From an uncultured Oscillospiraceae bacterium (GTDB lineage Bacteria; Bacillota; Clostridia; Oscillospirales; Acutalibacteraceae), in the NCBI GenBank assembly GCA_900543305.1, contig UQQZ01000033.1:1-25394 (forward strand): a DNA stretch of 25,394 bases, in the 5' to 3' direction. Every line of letters begins with the position of its first letter. Position 1 is the stretch's first letter. The translations under genes and the position numbers were made by a program. The notes beneath the pieces are model-generated. The model was given only the letters and a program-made list of their open reading frames with translations, made no database searches and was not told where the DNA came from. Of the stretch, positions 15,872 to 23,235 are shown one piece after another.

Positions 15872-16453
15872 TCAGATCTCCTCCTCCGACGTCAATTGTT
15901 CTCGGGTTACCCCGTCCCACTGTTCCCAGGTCCACCCCAAATCACTCCATGCTCCAAAGCTTTTGGAATAGGCGTCCAGAGCCACCCAGGTCACGCTCTT
16001 ATCCCAGCTCCAGGGAAGATGAGCCGGCAACAGTCGGTCCATTTCTCTGGAAGCCTCTTCCTCGCTGACTCCCAAGAGCTTCCCCAAAATCACCTGCAAA
16101 CTGTTTTTTTCTTCCACCAGCAGCCCCCGAACGCCGGCTCCCACCAGCAGGTTTTGCACATCCTCCGGGGTAAAATCCTCCTCTCCCACAGAAAAACGCT
16201 GTAAAACCATTTCTCGACATTCTTCCAGGGAAGCCTCTGCCGGCTGGGGACGAAACAGCGTTTCCCATTGAGCCAATTTTTCCCGTCCAGCGGTCTGGGG
16301 GAACATGTCTTCCAGGATGCCCTGAAACCGCTCCTCTAACCGGGCAAATCCCGCCCCGTAAGCAGACAATTCCCAGTCCACCGGGGTATCTCCCGTCAGG
16401 CGATACAGACCGGTGGCCTCCAAGACATAACCCATATGCTCTCTCGCCCTCAT
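15872..16453 (-). CDS. gpI/YmfQ-like phage tail protein (DUF2313-type)
   Basis: The 193-residue product follows baseplate J with a 4-bp ATGA overlap, the standard place for gpI or YmfQ/XkdU-type proteins. Its sequence fits that family in having an N-terminal part with a helix around YGAGFARLEERFQGILEDMFPQTA and a LAQWETLF motif near residue 60; family members have a similar E-x-x-L stretch. The C-terminus has an aromatic-rich segment (FGAWSDLGWTWEQWDG). In related phages this protein joins the baseplate to the fibres. A GGAGG site precedes the ATG. The assignment rests on position and moderate resemblance. Confidence 0.65.
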   Translation of the reverse strand: MRAREHMGYVLEATGLYRLTGDTPVDWELSAYGAGFARLEERFQGILEDMFPQTAGREKLAQWETLFRPQPAEASLEECREMVLQRFSVGEEDFTPEDVQNLLVGAGVRGLLVEEKNSLQVILGKLLGVSEEEASREMDRLLPAHLPWSWDKSVTWVALDAYSKSFGAWSDLGWTWEQWDGVTREQLTSEEEI

Positions 16454-17511
16454 GAAATCGCCTCCACATTGATGGTGTCCAAGGTGATCATGTAGCCACT
16501 GATGGCTTCAATATCCATCATGGTGTCGGGATACGTTACCTTCACCAGTGGGGCGGCATTGAGGGCGGCTTTAGTGATGTCCGCCAAATAGAAAGCTTCC
16601 CCTACCTGCCGGGTTTTCCCATAGGCCTGCACCGCCTGGACCACCTGTTCTTTGGCCCAATCGAAATCCACCCCGTCTGATGGCTGAATCTCCATATGGA
16701 CATTCATGGGCACCTGAGTGGCCGCTTCCACCGTCACAGTGACCCCCAACTCTCGGGCCTCATTGAGTTTTTCCTTTAAATCGGAGATCACCTGGGAGGA
16801 GGGCGCTGCTCCTTCTCCCCAAACGTAAAGCATCACCGTGCCCGCACCGCCGCTGCGGGGCACCACCTCCACGGAGGTGATCCCCTCCTGCTCCAGGGCC
16901 ATTTTCCGGTAGTAATCCCCGTTTGCTCCATTGGAACTGAGACTGTAGCTTTCCAGAATCCTCGCACGGTACGCTTCATCCTCTTCCGCGTCTCTGCCTC
17001 CGGTGATTGCCTCTTTGTTGGCAGCGTAATTGATTCCCGTAGGAGGACTAACTAAAGTGGTCACATACCCTGCCGCTGCATTGCCTGCCGCACCTGGCGT
17101 CACCGCCTCTACGGGGGCGTCAATGGTCAGGGTTCCTGCCTTTAAAATCACCTCTTCTGTGGTCTCGTACTCCACCACCGGTTCTCCCGAGGTGGCGCAC
17201 ACCGTTCCCTTGGGCACCACCAGGTCAAAGGAAATGGGAAGGTACCGGGAAAAGGACACAACTCCCTTGGCCTTTTCCGCTGGCTTCCGGGGAACTCCCC
17301 GCAAAGCTCCGTGCAGATTCAGCTGGGCACCGGTGGCCGTCTGGGGAAAGGCCTGACGCTCCAACCAGTCCATGGAGGTCTCCAGCCGGTACAGCTCCCC
17401 TGCCAAAACCCGGAGCCGCAGTCCGATTTCCGACACGTCTTTCACTTTGCTGCCGCTTGCCTGCTCATAGGTTTCCTCCATTCGCTGGAGGATCTCCTCA
17501 TACTGTTCCAT
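16450..17511 (-). CDS. Baseplate J/gp47 family protein (XkdT-like)
   Basis: This 353-residue protein has the features of baseplate J/gp47 proteins: an N-terminal helical part ending in LERQAFPQTATGAQLNLHG, then GVVSFSRYLP and VPKGTVCATSGEPVVEYETTE, then the central VEAVTPGAAGNAAAGYV with DAEEDEAYRARILES, and a C-terminal beta-rich region. J proteins form the baseplate wedge of contractile tails, as in P2 gpJ and PBSX XkdT. It is full length for the family. It overlaps the gp25-like gene by 14 bp and has an AAAGGAG site. It is the clearest sign that this cassette descends from a contractile-tail phage, although the sheath gene is missing. Confidence 0.9.
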   Translation of the reverse strand: MEQYEEILQRMEETYEQASGSKVKDVSEIGLRLRVLAGELYRLETSMDWLERQAFPQTATGAQLNLHGALRGVPRKPAEKAKGVVSFSRYLPISFDLVVPKGTVCATSGEPVVEYETTEEVILKAGTLTIDAPVEAVTPGAAGNAAAGYVTTLVSPPTGINYAANKEAITGGRDAEEDEAYRARILESYSLSSNGANGDYYRKMALEQEGITSVEVVPRSGGAGTVMLYVWGEGAAPSSQVISDLKEKLNEARELGVTVTVEAATQVPMNVHMEIQPSDGVDFDWAKEQVVQAVQAYGKTRQVGEAFYLADITKAALNAAPLVKVTYPDTMMDIEAISGYMITLDTINVEAIS

Positions 17512-17857
17512 ACCGTCTCTCCTTTCCAGTCCCGTAGATTTTTCCCTCTCCCAAGGGGGTCACTAAGGTAAAACTCCACCGGCCGGTAGTTTCTTCATAC
17601 TCCGCCTGGATTACCTGAACACCAGGCTGTTCCAACAGGGCTTCCCCCGCAAAAGCACAGGCCCGTTCCCGGCTGTGCTCTTCACGAGGATCCAGATTTT
17701 CCAGCCCGCTGCCCAGCTCAGGACCATAAAGAAAACTTCCTCGGGGGAGGGACACGGCCATGGCGGCGTTTTGCAGGACTTCTTCCAGCCCATCTACCCG
17801 TTGAGGCAGACCGTCTCCACCCAGAACCACGTTCCCAGGCTGCCACTTCAAATCCAT
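17498..17857 (-). CDS. gp25/gpW-like baseplate protein (XkdS-position)
   Basis: The 119-residue product starts MDLKWQPGNVVLGGDGLPQRVDGLEEVLQNAA, consistent with the small gp25/DUF2634-type wedge proteins that precede baseplate J in PBSX-like and P2-like phages. The start at 17857 is set by AGGAG 8 bp upstream; the open frame continues to 18199 but that part is the shadow of the gpV-like gene. In the family the protein binds the sheath through a core strand and helix, yet no sheath gene is present here. It lies 20 bp after the gpV-like gene and overlaps the J gene. Confidence 0.7.
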   Translation of the reverse strand: MDLKWQPGNVVLGGDGLPQRVDGLEEVLQNAAMAVSLPRGSFLYGPELGSGLENLDPREEHSRERACAFAGEALLEQPGVQVIQAEYEETTGRWSFTLVTPLGEGKIYGTGKERRYGTV

Positions 17858-17877
17858 CTCAATCGCTCCTTTCACCA

Positions 17878-18201
17878 TTATTTGGGGGAAAAGCTTTGGC
17901 CATTGATGACCACTTCCCCGGTATTTTTCAGCAGGATTTCCGCCCCGCCGGACGAGTAGATCCGCACCTCTCCCTGGGCCAATTCCCCATCCGGAACCGA
18001 GGTGATTCCCGCGCACACCCCGTCCAGCATCACCGCCTGACGGCCTTCCACGGCGGCGCTGGAAAACCCGTAGGGAAACAGCAGCTCCGGAGACCGGTAC
18101 TCGCTGGCTCCCTGAATTTTCATCTGGCTTCCCGTTCCGGAGACCTGGCCCCGCTGTAATTTTGTACCGGTGGAACGGTTCCACTGTCTGGTCAACCACA
18201 T
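17878..18201 (-). CDS. Short gpV / Mu gp45-like baseplate spike protein
   Basis: This 107-residue protein resembles the C-terminal half of gpV/Mu gp45 spike proteins: an oligosaccharide-binding-like region (RSPELLFPYGFSSAAVEGRQAVML) then ELAQGEVRIYSSGGAEILLKNTGEVVING, the usual repeat of beta strands leading to a spike shaft. It is much shorter than P2 gpV (about 210 residues), so it would give only a stub of a spike. The start overlaps the hub gene by 10 bp, with GGGGGG as ribosome site. The assignment agrees with its place between the XkdQ-like and gp25-like genes. Confidence 0.65.
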   Translation of the reverse strand: MWLTRQWNRSTGTKLQRGQVSGTGSQMKIQGASEYRSPELLFPYGFSSAAVEGRQAVMLDGVCAGITSVPDGELAQGEVRIYSSGGAEILLKNTGEVVINGQSFSPK

Positions 18202-19094
18202 GACATTTCCCCCCGTTCTAAAACAAGTCTGGTCCGCTCACCCCGGCTGTTCCTCACATACCTCGCGGAACGTACCGGACACTGGGCAAATTGACCCAGC
18301 CGCTGTACCTTCACCGTAAATACCTCTCCCGGGCCGGGCCAGGCATCCTCCCCACATTCCACGGTGAGCAGCCTGCACTCCGTCTCGCCCTGTCGGATCA
18401 GGGACCGTGGGTCTGTTCCATCCTCCATGCTCACATACCGCTGCCGCACCACACCGGAGGCCGCAGGATTGCGAAAAGGGGTGTCGTAGGTACCCCGATA
18501 GCTTTGCTGCCACACGGCGCTCAGCTGCTGACAGGGTTTCCGCTCTATCTCTGCGGAAAGGACCTCCTCTATGATGCGGGTAGCCGGCAGGGCGCCTTCG
18601 CAGTGTATGGTGCCCAGCCCGTCCACATAAGGTGAAGTCCCCAGGGATTCCCGACAGAAAGTTTCCAGCAGTTCCCAGCAACTGGTGCCCTTTTCCACCG
18701 TCCACTCTCCGGCCTTGACCGATTCGTCTCCCTGGATCCCTGCAAATCCCAACTTTTTTAAATACCGTTCCCACAGCAGCCCCAGGGAGGGATTTTGAAT
18801 GACCCCGGGCTGGGCCTCATTGTCCAGGAGGATGGCCTCCCAGCTCCGGCAAACCACCTCCACTTCCAGACCCCTACCGTCCAACAGGGTGTTCTGCTCG
18901 TCCACAATGCCGCCGAAAATCACTTCTCCTTCCCGGAACACGCGAACGTAGGCCAAGTCTTCCCACATTCGGTCCGCTGGAAACAGAGCCCGGAGCTGAC
19001 TTGCCGGAGCGTCCAAATCATATTGGAGTTCCGCTTCCATGGGTTCTCCCAGCAGCATTTCCGTGCCATCGGTCAATTCTCCCCAAAAGGTCAT
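18192..19094 (-). CDS. XkdQ/gpD-like tail hub protein
   Basis: The 300-residue product has the pattern of gpD/gp27-type hub proteins: ADRMWEDLAYVRVFREGEVIFGGIVDEQNTLLDGRGLEVEVVCRSWEAILLDNEA in the first barrel region, then a central helix-rich part (CWELLETFCRESLG) and a C-terminal barrel. Hub proteins sit at the end of the tail tube and hold the spike. It follows the LysM protein with a 4-bp ATGA overlap, as XkdQ follows XkdP in PBSX. The length is close to the usual 310-340 residues. The assignment is by order and general resemblance. Confidence 0.7.
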   Translation of the reverse strand: MTFWGELTDGTEMLLGEPMEAELQYDLDAPASQLRALFPADRMWEDLAYVRVFREGEVIFGGIVDEQNTLLDGRGLEVEVVCRSWEAILLDNEAQPGVIQNPSLGLLWERYLKKLGFAGIQGDESVKAGEWTVEKGTSCWELLETFCRESLGTSPYVDGLGTIHCEGALPATRIIEEVLSAEIERKPCQQLSAVWQQSYRGTYDTPFRNPAASGVVRQRYVSMEDGTDPRSLIRQGETECRLLTVECGEDAWPGPGEVFTVKVQRLGQFAQCPVRSARYVRNSRGERTRLVLERGEMSCG

Positions 19095-19606
19095 GGGATC
19101 ACCACCTTCTCTCCCTGCTGCAAATCGTCAATGTCCCGGATCTGGGGATTGGCTTTGACCAATTCTTCCACGCTCCGGCCCCATTTCCACGCGTATTCCC
19201 AAAGGCTTTCCCCTGCTTGTGCCTCATATACGCCGGTGCCGGGAAATGGCTGCTGGGATTTCCAGTCCGTAAAGGAAAAGGTATACCGAACCAGGTCTTT
19301 TCCCTGGGCGCCTACCAGGGAAAGCCCATCCATTACCGCCCAAAAAGGCGTCAGTCCCGGAAGCTGCAAAAGCCCCGGACCTTTTTGGGAAAAGGCCTGC
19401 TGCAACCCCTCCCAGGAAGCCATACAGTCTTTCCCGCTGAAATAACCTTCCCCGGTGATTTTACGCCGTTGGGATCCCAGTTCCTCCGCCCGGGATCGGC
19501 CATAGGGAACCTGAGTCTCCACCACGTTCCGGGAAGCGCTCACCTGCAGGGATACCGGATTGTCCCGCCAGGTGAATTCCCGAAATCGCATGCCCATCAA
19601 ATACAT
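19091..19606 (-). CDS. LysM-domain phage tail protein (XkdP-like)
   Basis: This 171-residue protein ends in a LysM domain (about residues 125-171: YEAQAGESLWEYAWKWGRS ... NPQIRDIDDLQQGEKVVIP). LysM in this place is typical of XkdP, gpX and gp53-like proteins that join the tail tube to the hub. The N-terminal part, with FREFTWRDNPVSLQVS and a WKS segment, looks like the related N-terminal domain. Start 19606 has AGGAGG 7 bp upstream. In PBSX-like phages this gene directly follows the tape measure; here it follows a 30-residue ORF and a terminator-like gene. Confidence 0.8.
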   Translation of the reverse strand: MYLMGMRFREFTWRDNPVSLQVSASRNVVETQVPYGRSRAEELGSQRRKITGEGYFSGKDCMASWEGLQQAFSQKGPGLLQLPGLTPFWAVMDGLSLVGAQGKDLVRYTFSFTDWKSQQPFPGTGVYEAQAGESLWEYAWKWGRSVEELVKANPQIRDIDDLQQGEKVVIP

Positions 19607-19628
19607 TGTCTCGCCTCCTGCCACCGAT

Positions 19629-19721
19629 TTACAGGGACGCCGGGTAACGCCGGCTGTCCCGCTCGATTTCCCGGGAGACCTCTTCGGCCCGATCCCGGCT
19701 GGTCTGTTCCTGCCGCTCCAC
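19629..19721 (-). CDS. 30-residue highly charged helical ORF at the tape-measure position
   Basis: This small ORF starts with GTG at 19721 behind GGGGGAG at 5 bp, only 2 bp after the stop of the previous gene, and ends 22 bp before the LysM gene. The product MERQEQTSRDRAEEVSREIE continues RDSRRYPASL. It has about 50 percent charged residues and is almost certainly helical. It fills the position where the sheath, tube, chaperone and tape-measure genes lie in related phages. It may be a remnant of one of these, a real minimal tail part or an assembly linker. Coding is supported only by the ribosome site, spacing and lack of another use for the gap. Confidence 0.5.
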   Translation of the reverse strand: MERQEQTSRDRAEEVSREIERDSRRYPASL

Positions 19722-19723
19722 TG

Positions 19724-20389
19724 TTACTCCCCCTTTTCTTGCCAACCGCTGGCCAGAAAAATGCCTTTTCCGCCAGCCAGATCCAGGCTTTTCCACCGAC
19801 ATCCAGTGTATACACCGCCACTCAGCTCAGCGGTAAATACCGTAAGACGCTCCAGACCCTGGGTGTCCAGACCTTCCAATTCCACCTGGTACTCCAACCG
19901 GGCCCCTTCCCGTCCAAAGGGCACCTCTTCGCCCACGGCAACCAGGTCATTTCCCGTCAGATGCACAGACACAGAGGCCTCCGCCACCGAATAGGATTTT
20001 CCCTCCAGGAGCAAGGGCACTCCCTGTCCGTTTTCCTCGCCACCTAGGAATATGGCCTGAAATCCCAAATATCGCAGCCGGGTAATGGCATCCGTTTTTC
20101 CGGACTCCCGCTCCAGCCGGCAGCAACTGGGAAAGTGATCTGCCACCAGATTCCACAAAGTCAGCAGAAGCTCTTCCCCCTGCTGTTCTTTGGGAGCAAA
20201 GAGGGAAAAGCGCAAGGTGGTTTCCTGAACCTGTCCCTCCTGCCGCCAGGCTGCCACTTCTCCGCTGACCAAGGGCCGTTCCAACAGCCGGGTTCCCCAG
20301 CTGGGGTCATAGGCCCGGCGGAATTCCACGTCCTCCACATTGTTCCGAAAATAAGCCAAAACCTGGTCCAGCAAATCAAGTTCCGCCAT
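19724..20389 (-). CDS. Tail-terminator-like phage protein with an extra C-terminal domain
   Basis: The 221-residue product has an N-terminal half (to about residue 115) that reads like a tail terminator or neck protein: VEFRRAYDPSWGTRLLERPLVSGEVAAW, then ETTLRFSLFAPKEQQGEELLLTLWNLVADHF. The C-terminal half is beta-rich (VAEASVSVHLTGNDLVAVG ... VFTAELSGGVYTG) and I do not recognise it. Terminators are normally 110-150 residues, so this looks extended or fused. Start 20389 is set by AGGTGG upstream; the gene overlaps the connector gene by 14 bp. The position between the connectors and the LysM tail protein fits a piece that joins head and baseplate. Confidence 0.55.
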   Translation of the reverse strand: MAELDLLDQVLAYFRNNVEDVEFRRAYDPSWGTRLLERPLVSGEVAAWRQEGQVQETTLRFSLFAPKEQQGEELLLTLWNLVADHFPSCCRLERESGKTDAITRLRYLGFQAIFLGGEENGQGVPLLLEGKSYSVAEASVSVHLTGNDLVAVGEEVPFGREGARLEYQVELEGLDTQGLERLTVFTAELSGGVYTGCRWKSLDLAGGKGIFLASGWQEKGE

Positions 20390-20711
20390 CGTCTTCCCAC
20401 CTTTCCAACAGGGCCCGCTCAAAGAGCCTGCGCCCTCCCAAGGTTACGCTTTCCGGACGGAGTACCCGATACTGTTCCTCCCCCTGGACCAGCTTTGCCC
20501 CTCGGGCTTCTGCCAGCTCCGGGAAACTACCCACAAACCGGTACAGAGGAGCTGTCAACAATCCTAGTAAATGGGGTCTTTCTCCCCAGAGGTCGTCCGT
20601 CTGTTCCCCCCAAGGAACCACGATCCCGAATCCCTGCACCTGACTGCCGTCCTGACGGGTCAGCGTCACACGGCCCGCTCGACGGAACAGGGAATCACTC
20701 CGCTGTGTCAT
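20376..20711 (-). CDS. Phage head-tail connector/stopper-like protein
   Basis: The 111-residue protein has MTQRSDSLFRRAGRVTL, the strand GFGIVVPWGEQ, and a C-terminal part LVQGEEQYRVLRPESVTLGG. The last part resembles small head-tail stopper proteins of Firmicute phages in which a Y-x-V-x-R-x-E-x-V motif precedes the end. I cannot assign it to a named family with certainty. Start 20711 has GGAGG 6 bp upstream. It overlaps the gene before by 17 bp and the gene after by 14 bp. The job as connector is inferred from its place after the major capsid block. Confidence 0.55.
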   Translation of the reverse strand: MTQRSDSLFRRAGRVTLTRQDGSQVQGFGIVVPWGEQTDDLWGERPHLLGLLTAPLYRFVGSFPELAEARGAKLVQGEEQYRVLRPESVTLGGRRLFERALLERWEDDGGT

Positions 20712-21108
20712 GGGGATCCTCCCTTCCGATTCTACCAAAATAAAACCCCGGTTCCTGTAGAACTTGGCCGACAGCCCTTCGCTTTTCCGCTGCCAACAGA
20801 GCTGCTTTTCCGCTCCCTTCCCCGGAGGTCACCTTCACATCTCCTGCCGTCAGACTTTGAGGAGACGAGGCCTCCTCGGTGAGAAGCAGTTGATACAAGG
20901 CCTCTGCCGCGGCCAGAGCGGCAAGATCCTGCTGATACAGGGCAAATTCCTCCTGGGTCAAACCGGGCTTCAGCTGCCCCTGAACCTGACGGGCACATTG
21001 AGCGCAAAGGGCCGCGCAAAGAGCTTGACGCTGGGTGCCGTCCTCTTGAGCCGTTTCCCCGCTGAACTTGGCAAACTCCAATTCTACCGCCGCCACATCC
21101 AATTCCAT
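20695..21108 (-). CDS. Phage head-tail adaptor-like protein (gp6/gp15 type)
   Basis: This 137-residue, mostly helical protein has Ala-rich helices and the pattern LAALAAAEALYQLLLTE, then DVKVTSGEGSGKAALLAAEKRRAVGQVL and FYFGRI near the end. Proteins with this shape directly downstream of the major capsid gene usually form the connector ring below the portal. It has AAGGAGG upstream and follows the intrinsic terminator after the capsid gene. It is thus the first gene of the tail block. Family assignment is by shape and position only. Confidence 0.55.
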   Translation of the reverse strand: MELDVAAVELEFAKFSGETAQEDGTQRQALCAALCAQCARQVQGQLKPGLTQEEFALYQQDLAALAAAEALYQLLLTEEASSPQSLTAGDVKVTSGEGSGKAALLAAEKRRAVGQVLQEPGFYFGRIGREDPHDTAE

Positions 21109-21150
21109 GGCAATTCCTCCTTCAGCTTTTTTCTATTCCCTTAAGGAAGG

Positions 21151-21175
21151 AAAAAAGGGGGACCGCCGTCCCCCT
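21151..21175 (-). terminator. Strong intrinsic terminator between the major capsid and tail genes
   Basis: An 8-bp perfect stem AGGGGGAC/GTCCCCCT with a GGCG loop is followed by six T on the minus strand, 16 bp after the capsid stop codon. No promoter for the downstream genes was found in the 83-bp gap, so the terminator would set a high ratio of head to tail transcripts. Confidence 0.8.
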
Positions 21176-21191
21176 CCTCCCTCAATCCGTG

Positions 21192-22202
21192 TTAACCTGC
21201 AGTGTAGCTGACACCCTGGGCAGCGCCGGCATAGAGCCGTGCAAACCCTGCCATAACGCTGATGGCGGTACGGTCCAGCTGACGGTCAATCAGTCTGTCA
21301 TAGTCGGTAAGGATGTCACCGGCCTGAACCATTTCCAAGGCACAGTTCTTGTCCAGGGCAATGATTTTGCCGTCCTCCATGCCGGGAATATGTACCAGAG
21401 TGGCCCCCAGGGGAGTGCACAGTTTTCCGGTTCCCTGGAAGTTGAGACCTGCCTGAGCATCTTTAAACTCGCTGATCTGGAGCAGGTCCTGAATTCCCTT
21501 GGTTCCCGCTGCAATGGCGTTGAGCTCATAGGGGGCCAGAGAACCCCACAGGCTCAGAAAGTCGCCATAGCTGAGAGCCGAACTGGACGCAAAGGAAATC
21601 CCCGTCTTACTGCCGTCTCCGTTGATGATGGTGTTCACCGCGTCCAGATTCAAGGACACGCCGATATAGGCGCCGATCTGCCGGAGGGTAACGGTGAACA
21701 AGTCCAGCTTCTGGAAACGCAGGGCTTCATAGGAGCTGCTCAGCACCCGGCCACGCTTGCGCAGCTTCACCAGCCCCGTGCTGGTGCGCAGTGTGGTTTC
21801 GGGAAGCTGTGCGCCTTCCTCCACCTGGGCCATGGTCCAGTCTCCGTCTTCGCCATCGGCATTGATGCCCCGGTAGTCCATGGCGTCAATGTGGGTAACA
21901 GTGGCCACCAGGTCCGTCACCTTGTTGGCCCGATCCATGCCCTGGCGCACTGCTCGAGCCACATACTCGGGAAACAGGGCAGCGCCGGAGGTGGTGGCGA
22001 AAAACCGCTCCACCGTGTCGGAACCGGGACCGCTTACCTTGATGTCAAACCGCTTGAGCTGACGCTGATAGGCGTCCAGGCCCTCCAGAGGGGTGCCACG
22101 GTAATTTTCAGACCGGTCCAATTCCTCCAGAACCTGGGTAAAGCTTTTACCGGGAACGGCGTACATTCCCTTTTCCAACTGAATGTTTTCATAACCTGCC
22201 AT
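21192..22202 (-). CDS. Phage major capsid protein
   Basis: The 336-residue product starts MAGYENIQLEKGMYAVPGKSFTQVLEELDRS and has HK97-fold traits: a long N-terminal helix, a middle with VSGPGSDTVERFFATTSGAALFPEYVARAVRQGMD, the E-loop region EEGAQLPETTLRTSTGLVKLRKRGRVLSSSYEA, then a P-domain helix (LFTVTLRQIGAYIGVSLNLDAVN) and a C-terminal A-domain. It should assemble into icosahedral heads. AAAGGAGGAG precedes the ATG. The sequence ends at 21192 with no obvious cleavage tag. It is one of the best supported phage genes here, because portal and protease are directly upstream. Confidence 0.88.
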   Translation of the reverse strand: MAGYENIQLEKGMYAVPGKSFTQVLEELDRSENYRGTPLEGLDAYQRQLKRFDIKVSGPGSDTVERFFATTSGAALFPEYVARAVRQGMDRANKVTDLVATVTHIDAMDYRGINADGEDGDWTMAQVEEGAQLPETTLRTSTGLVKLRKRGRVLSSSYEALRFQKLDLFTVTLRQIGAYIGVSLNLDAVNTIINGDGSKTGISFASSSALSYGDFLSLWGSLAPYELNAIAAGTKGIQDLLQISEFKDAQAGLNFQGTGKLCTPLGATLVHIPGMEDGKIIALDKNCALEMVQAGDILTDYDRLIDRQLDRTAISVMAGFARLYAGAAQGVSYTAG

Positions 22203-22270
22203 TGATTTACTCCTCCTTTATTTTGTTTGCATCGTTGCGAATCCTGAATGTGTGTTTGGGGAAAGAACAA

Positions 22271-22288
22271 GAGCTTCTCGGAAAGCTC
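22271..22288 (-). promoter_or_regulatory. Small hairpin between the protease-scaffold and capsid genes
   Basis: GAGCTT-TCCGAG-AAGCTC on the minus strand forms a 6-bp stem, 2 bp after the protease stop, followed by TTGTTCTTT. It is a weak terminator or processing site that could raise capsid over protease expression. Confidence 0.35.
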
Positions 22289-22290
22289 CC

Positions 22291-23235
22291 TTAAATCTGA
22301 AACTCCCCATTGTCCAGCGCCACAGCCCGGGTATCTTCCGGAACCAGCTGGGGTTTCAAGGGCAGCTGCTTTTGGGCCATTTTCTCGTAGGTCTCCGCCA
22401 TCTGAGAAAGCTCTCCGGGCTCCAGTCCCTTTACGGCCGACTCCATCACGTTTCGAGGCAGTTCCGGCTGGACCACCGCGCTGAATTTGAGCACGTCTCG
22501 GGTCAGCTTCTCCCGATAAGCACGGCCCCACTGGGCCTCTTCCTTCCAGGCTCTCACCTGGTGCAGCAGCTCCATGGCTTGGGATTTTGTCAGACACACT
22601 CCCTCTTCTCCCGCTGTTTCCAAACTCTTCTCGTAATCCATGGATATCCCCCTTTCATATCGTTTGACAACACCGGCGGCCCGTTGGGCGGGGACCGCCA
22701 CAAAAGAGCATTCGTAGGCGTCCGCCGGATCCATCAAGATTCTGTGGCACACCTTGCTTCCGTAGGTTCTGCCTTTTTCGTGCTCGCACCGCTCCTTGCC
22801 GCACAGGGAACACACCGAACGCCTCATGCTGCATCCCACGCTGACTTCCTTGAGCATCCCGCTTTCGATCCGTTCAATGACCTCCTGGTTTTTCTGGGTT
22901 CTGGGCAAATAAGCCTGAGCGGTCAGCTTGGTGTAGACCTCTCCTGCCTGGGTGGTTCTGCCCGGCTCCTCTTCCAGGGCGGTATCGTAGATTCGGGCTG
23001 TCTGCCCTGCTGCGCTGCGCTGGTGGTCGAAAAGGCAGGTCTTCCCGGGAAACAGTTTTCGAAGGCCTTCCAGAGCCTCCAGGGAAAACCGTTCAAAATC
23101 TCGGTCAACCTCGTTGTCGCACAGCACTAGGGAAAAGGTGTACACCTCTTCCGGAGCAAAGGTCCTCCTGGTGTAGCGATTGATTTTCTCCATGTCCGGG
23201 GCCGCCGCGGACTTTCTCACCTGGCCCTCCTTCAT
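22291..23235 (-). CDS. Fused prohead protease and scaffold protein
   Basis: The 314-residue product has a prohead-protease domain to about residue 195, with the catalytic-type histidine in LFDHQRSA (His71) and serine in KEVSVGC (Ser132). A cysteine/histidine cluster follows (Cys142, Cys145, Cys150, His152, Cys163, His164) that could bind zinc, then DAYECSFVAVPAQ at about 172-184. The C-terminal ~120 residues are helical and rich in charged residues, as in scaffolds. Such fusions are common in Firmicute phages. The start ATG at 23235 overlaps the portal stop (ATGA). The frame open to 23655 is a shadow of the portal gene. Confidence 0.85.
   Translation of the reverse strand: MKEGQVRKSAAAPDMEKINRYTRRTFAPEEVYTFSLVLCDNEVDRDFERFSLEALEGLRKLFPGKTCLFDHQRSAAGQTARIYDTALEEEPGRTTQAGEVYTKLTAQAYLPRTQKNQEVIERIESGMLKEVSVGCSMRRSVCSLCGKERCEHEKGRTYGSKVCHRILMDPADAYECSFVAVPAQRAAGVVKRYERGISMDYEKSLETAGEEGVCLTKSQAMELLHQVRAWKEEAQWGRAYREKLTRDVLKFSAVVQPELPRNVMESAVKGLEPGELSQMAETYEKMAQKQLPLKPQLVPEDTRAVALDNGEFQI

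Noticed and set aside
18238..18774. A 178-codon minus-strand frame inside the hub gene
   Set aside because: It is a different frame of the XkdQ/gpD-like gene with no ribosome site; the hub frame fits the flanking overlaps.
19597..19821. A 74-codon minus-strand frame spanning the gap before the LysM gene
   Set aside because: It lies in another frame across the end of the terminator-like gene and has no ribosome site; the 30-residue ORF fits the operon spacing better.
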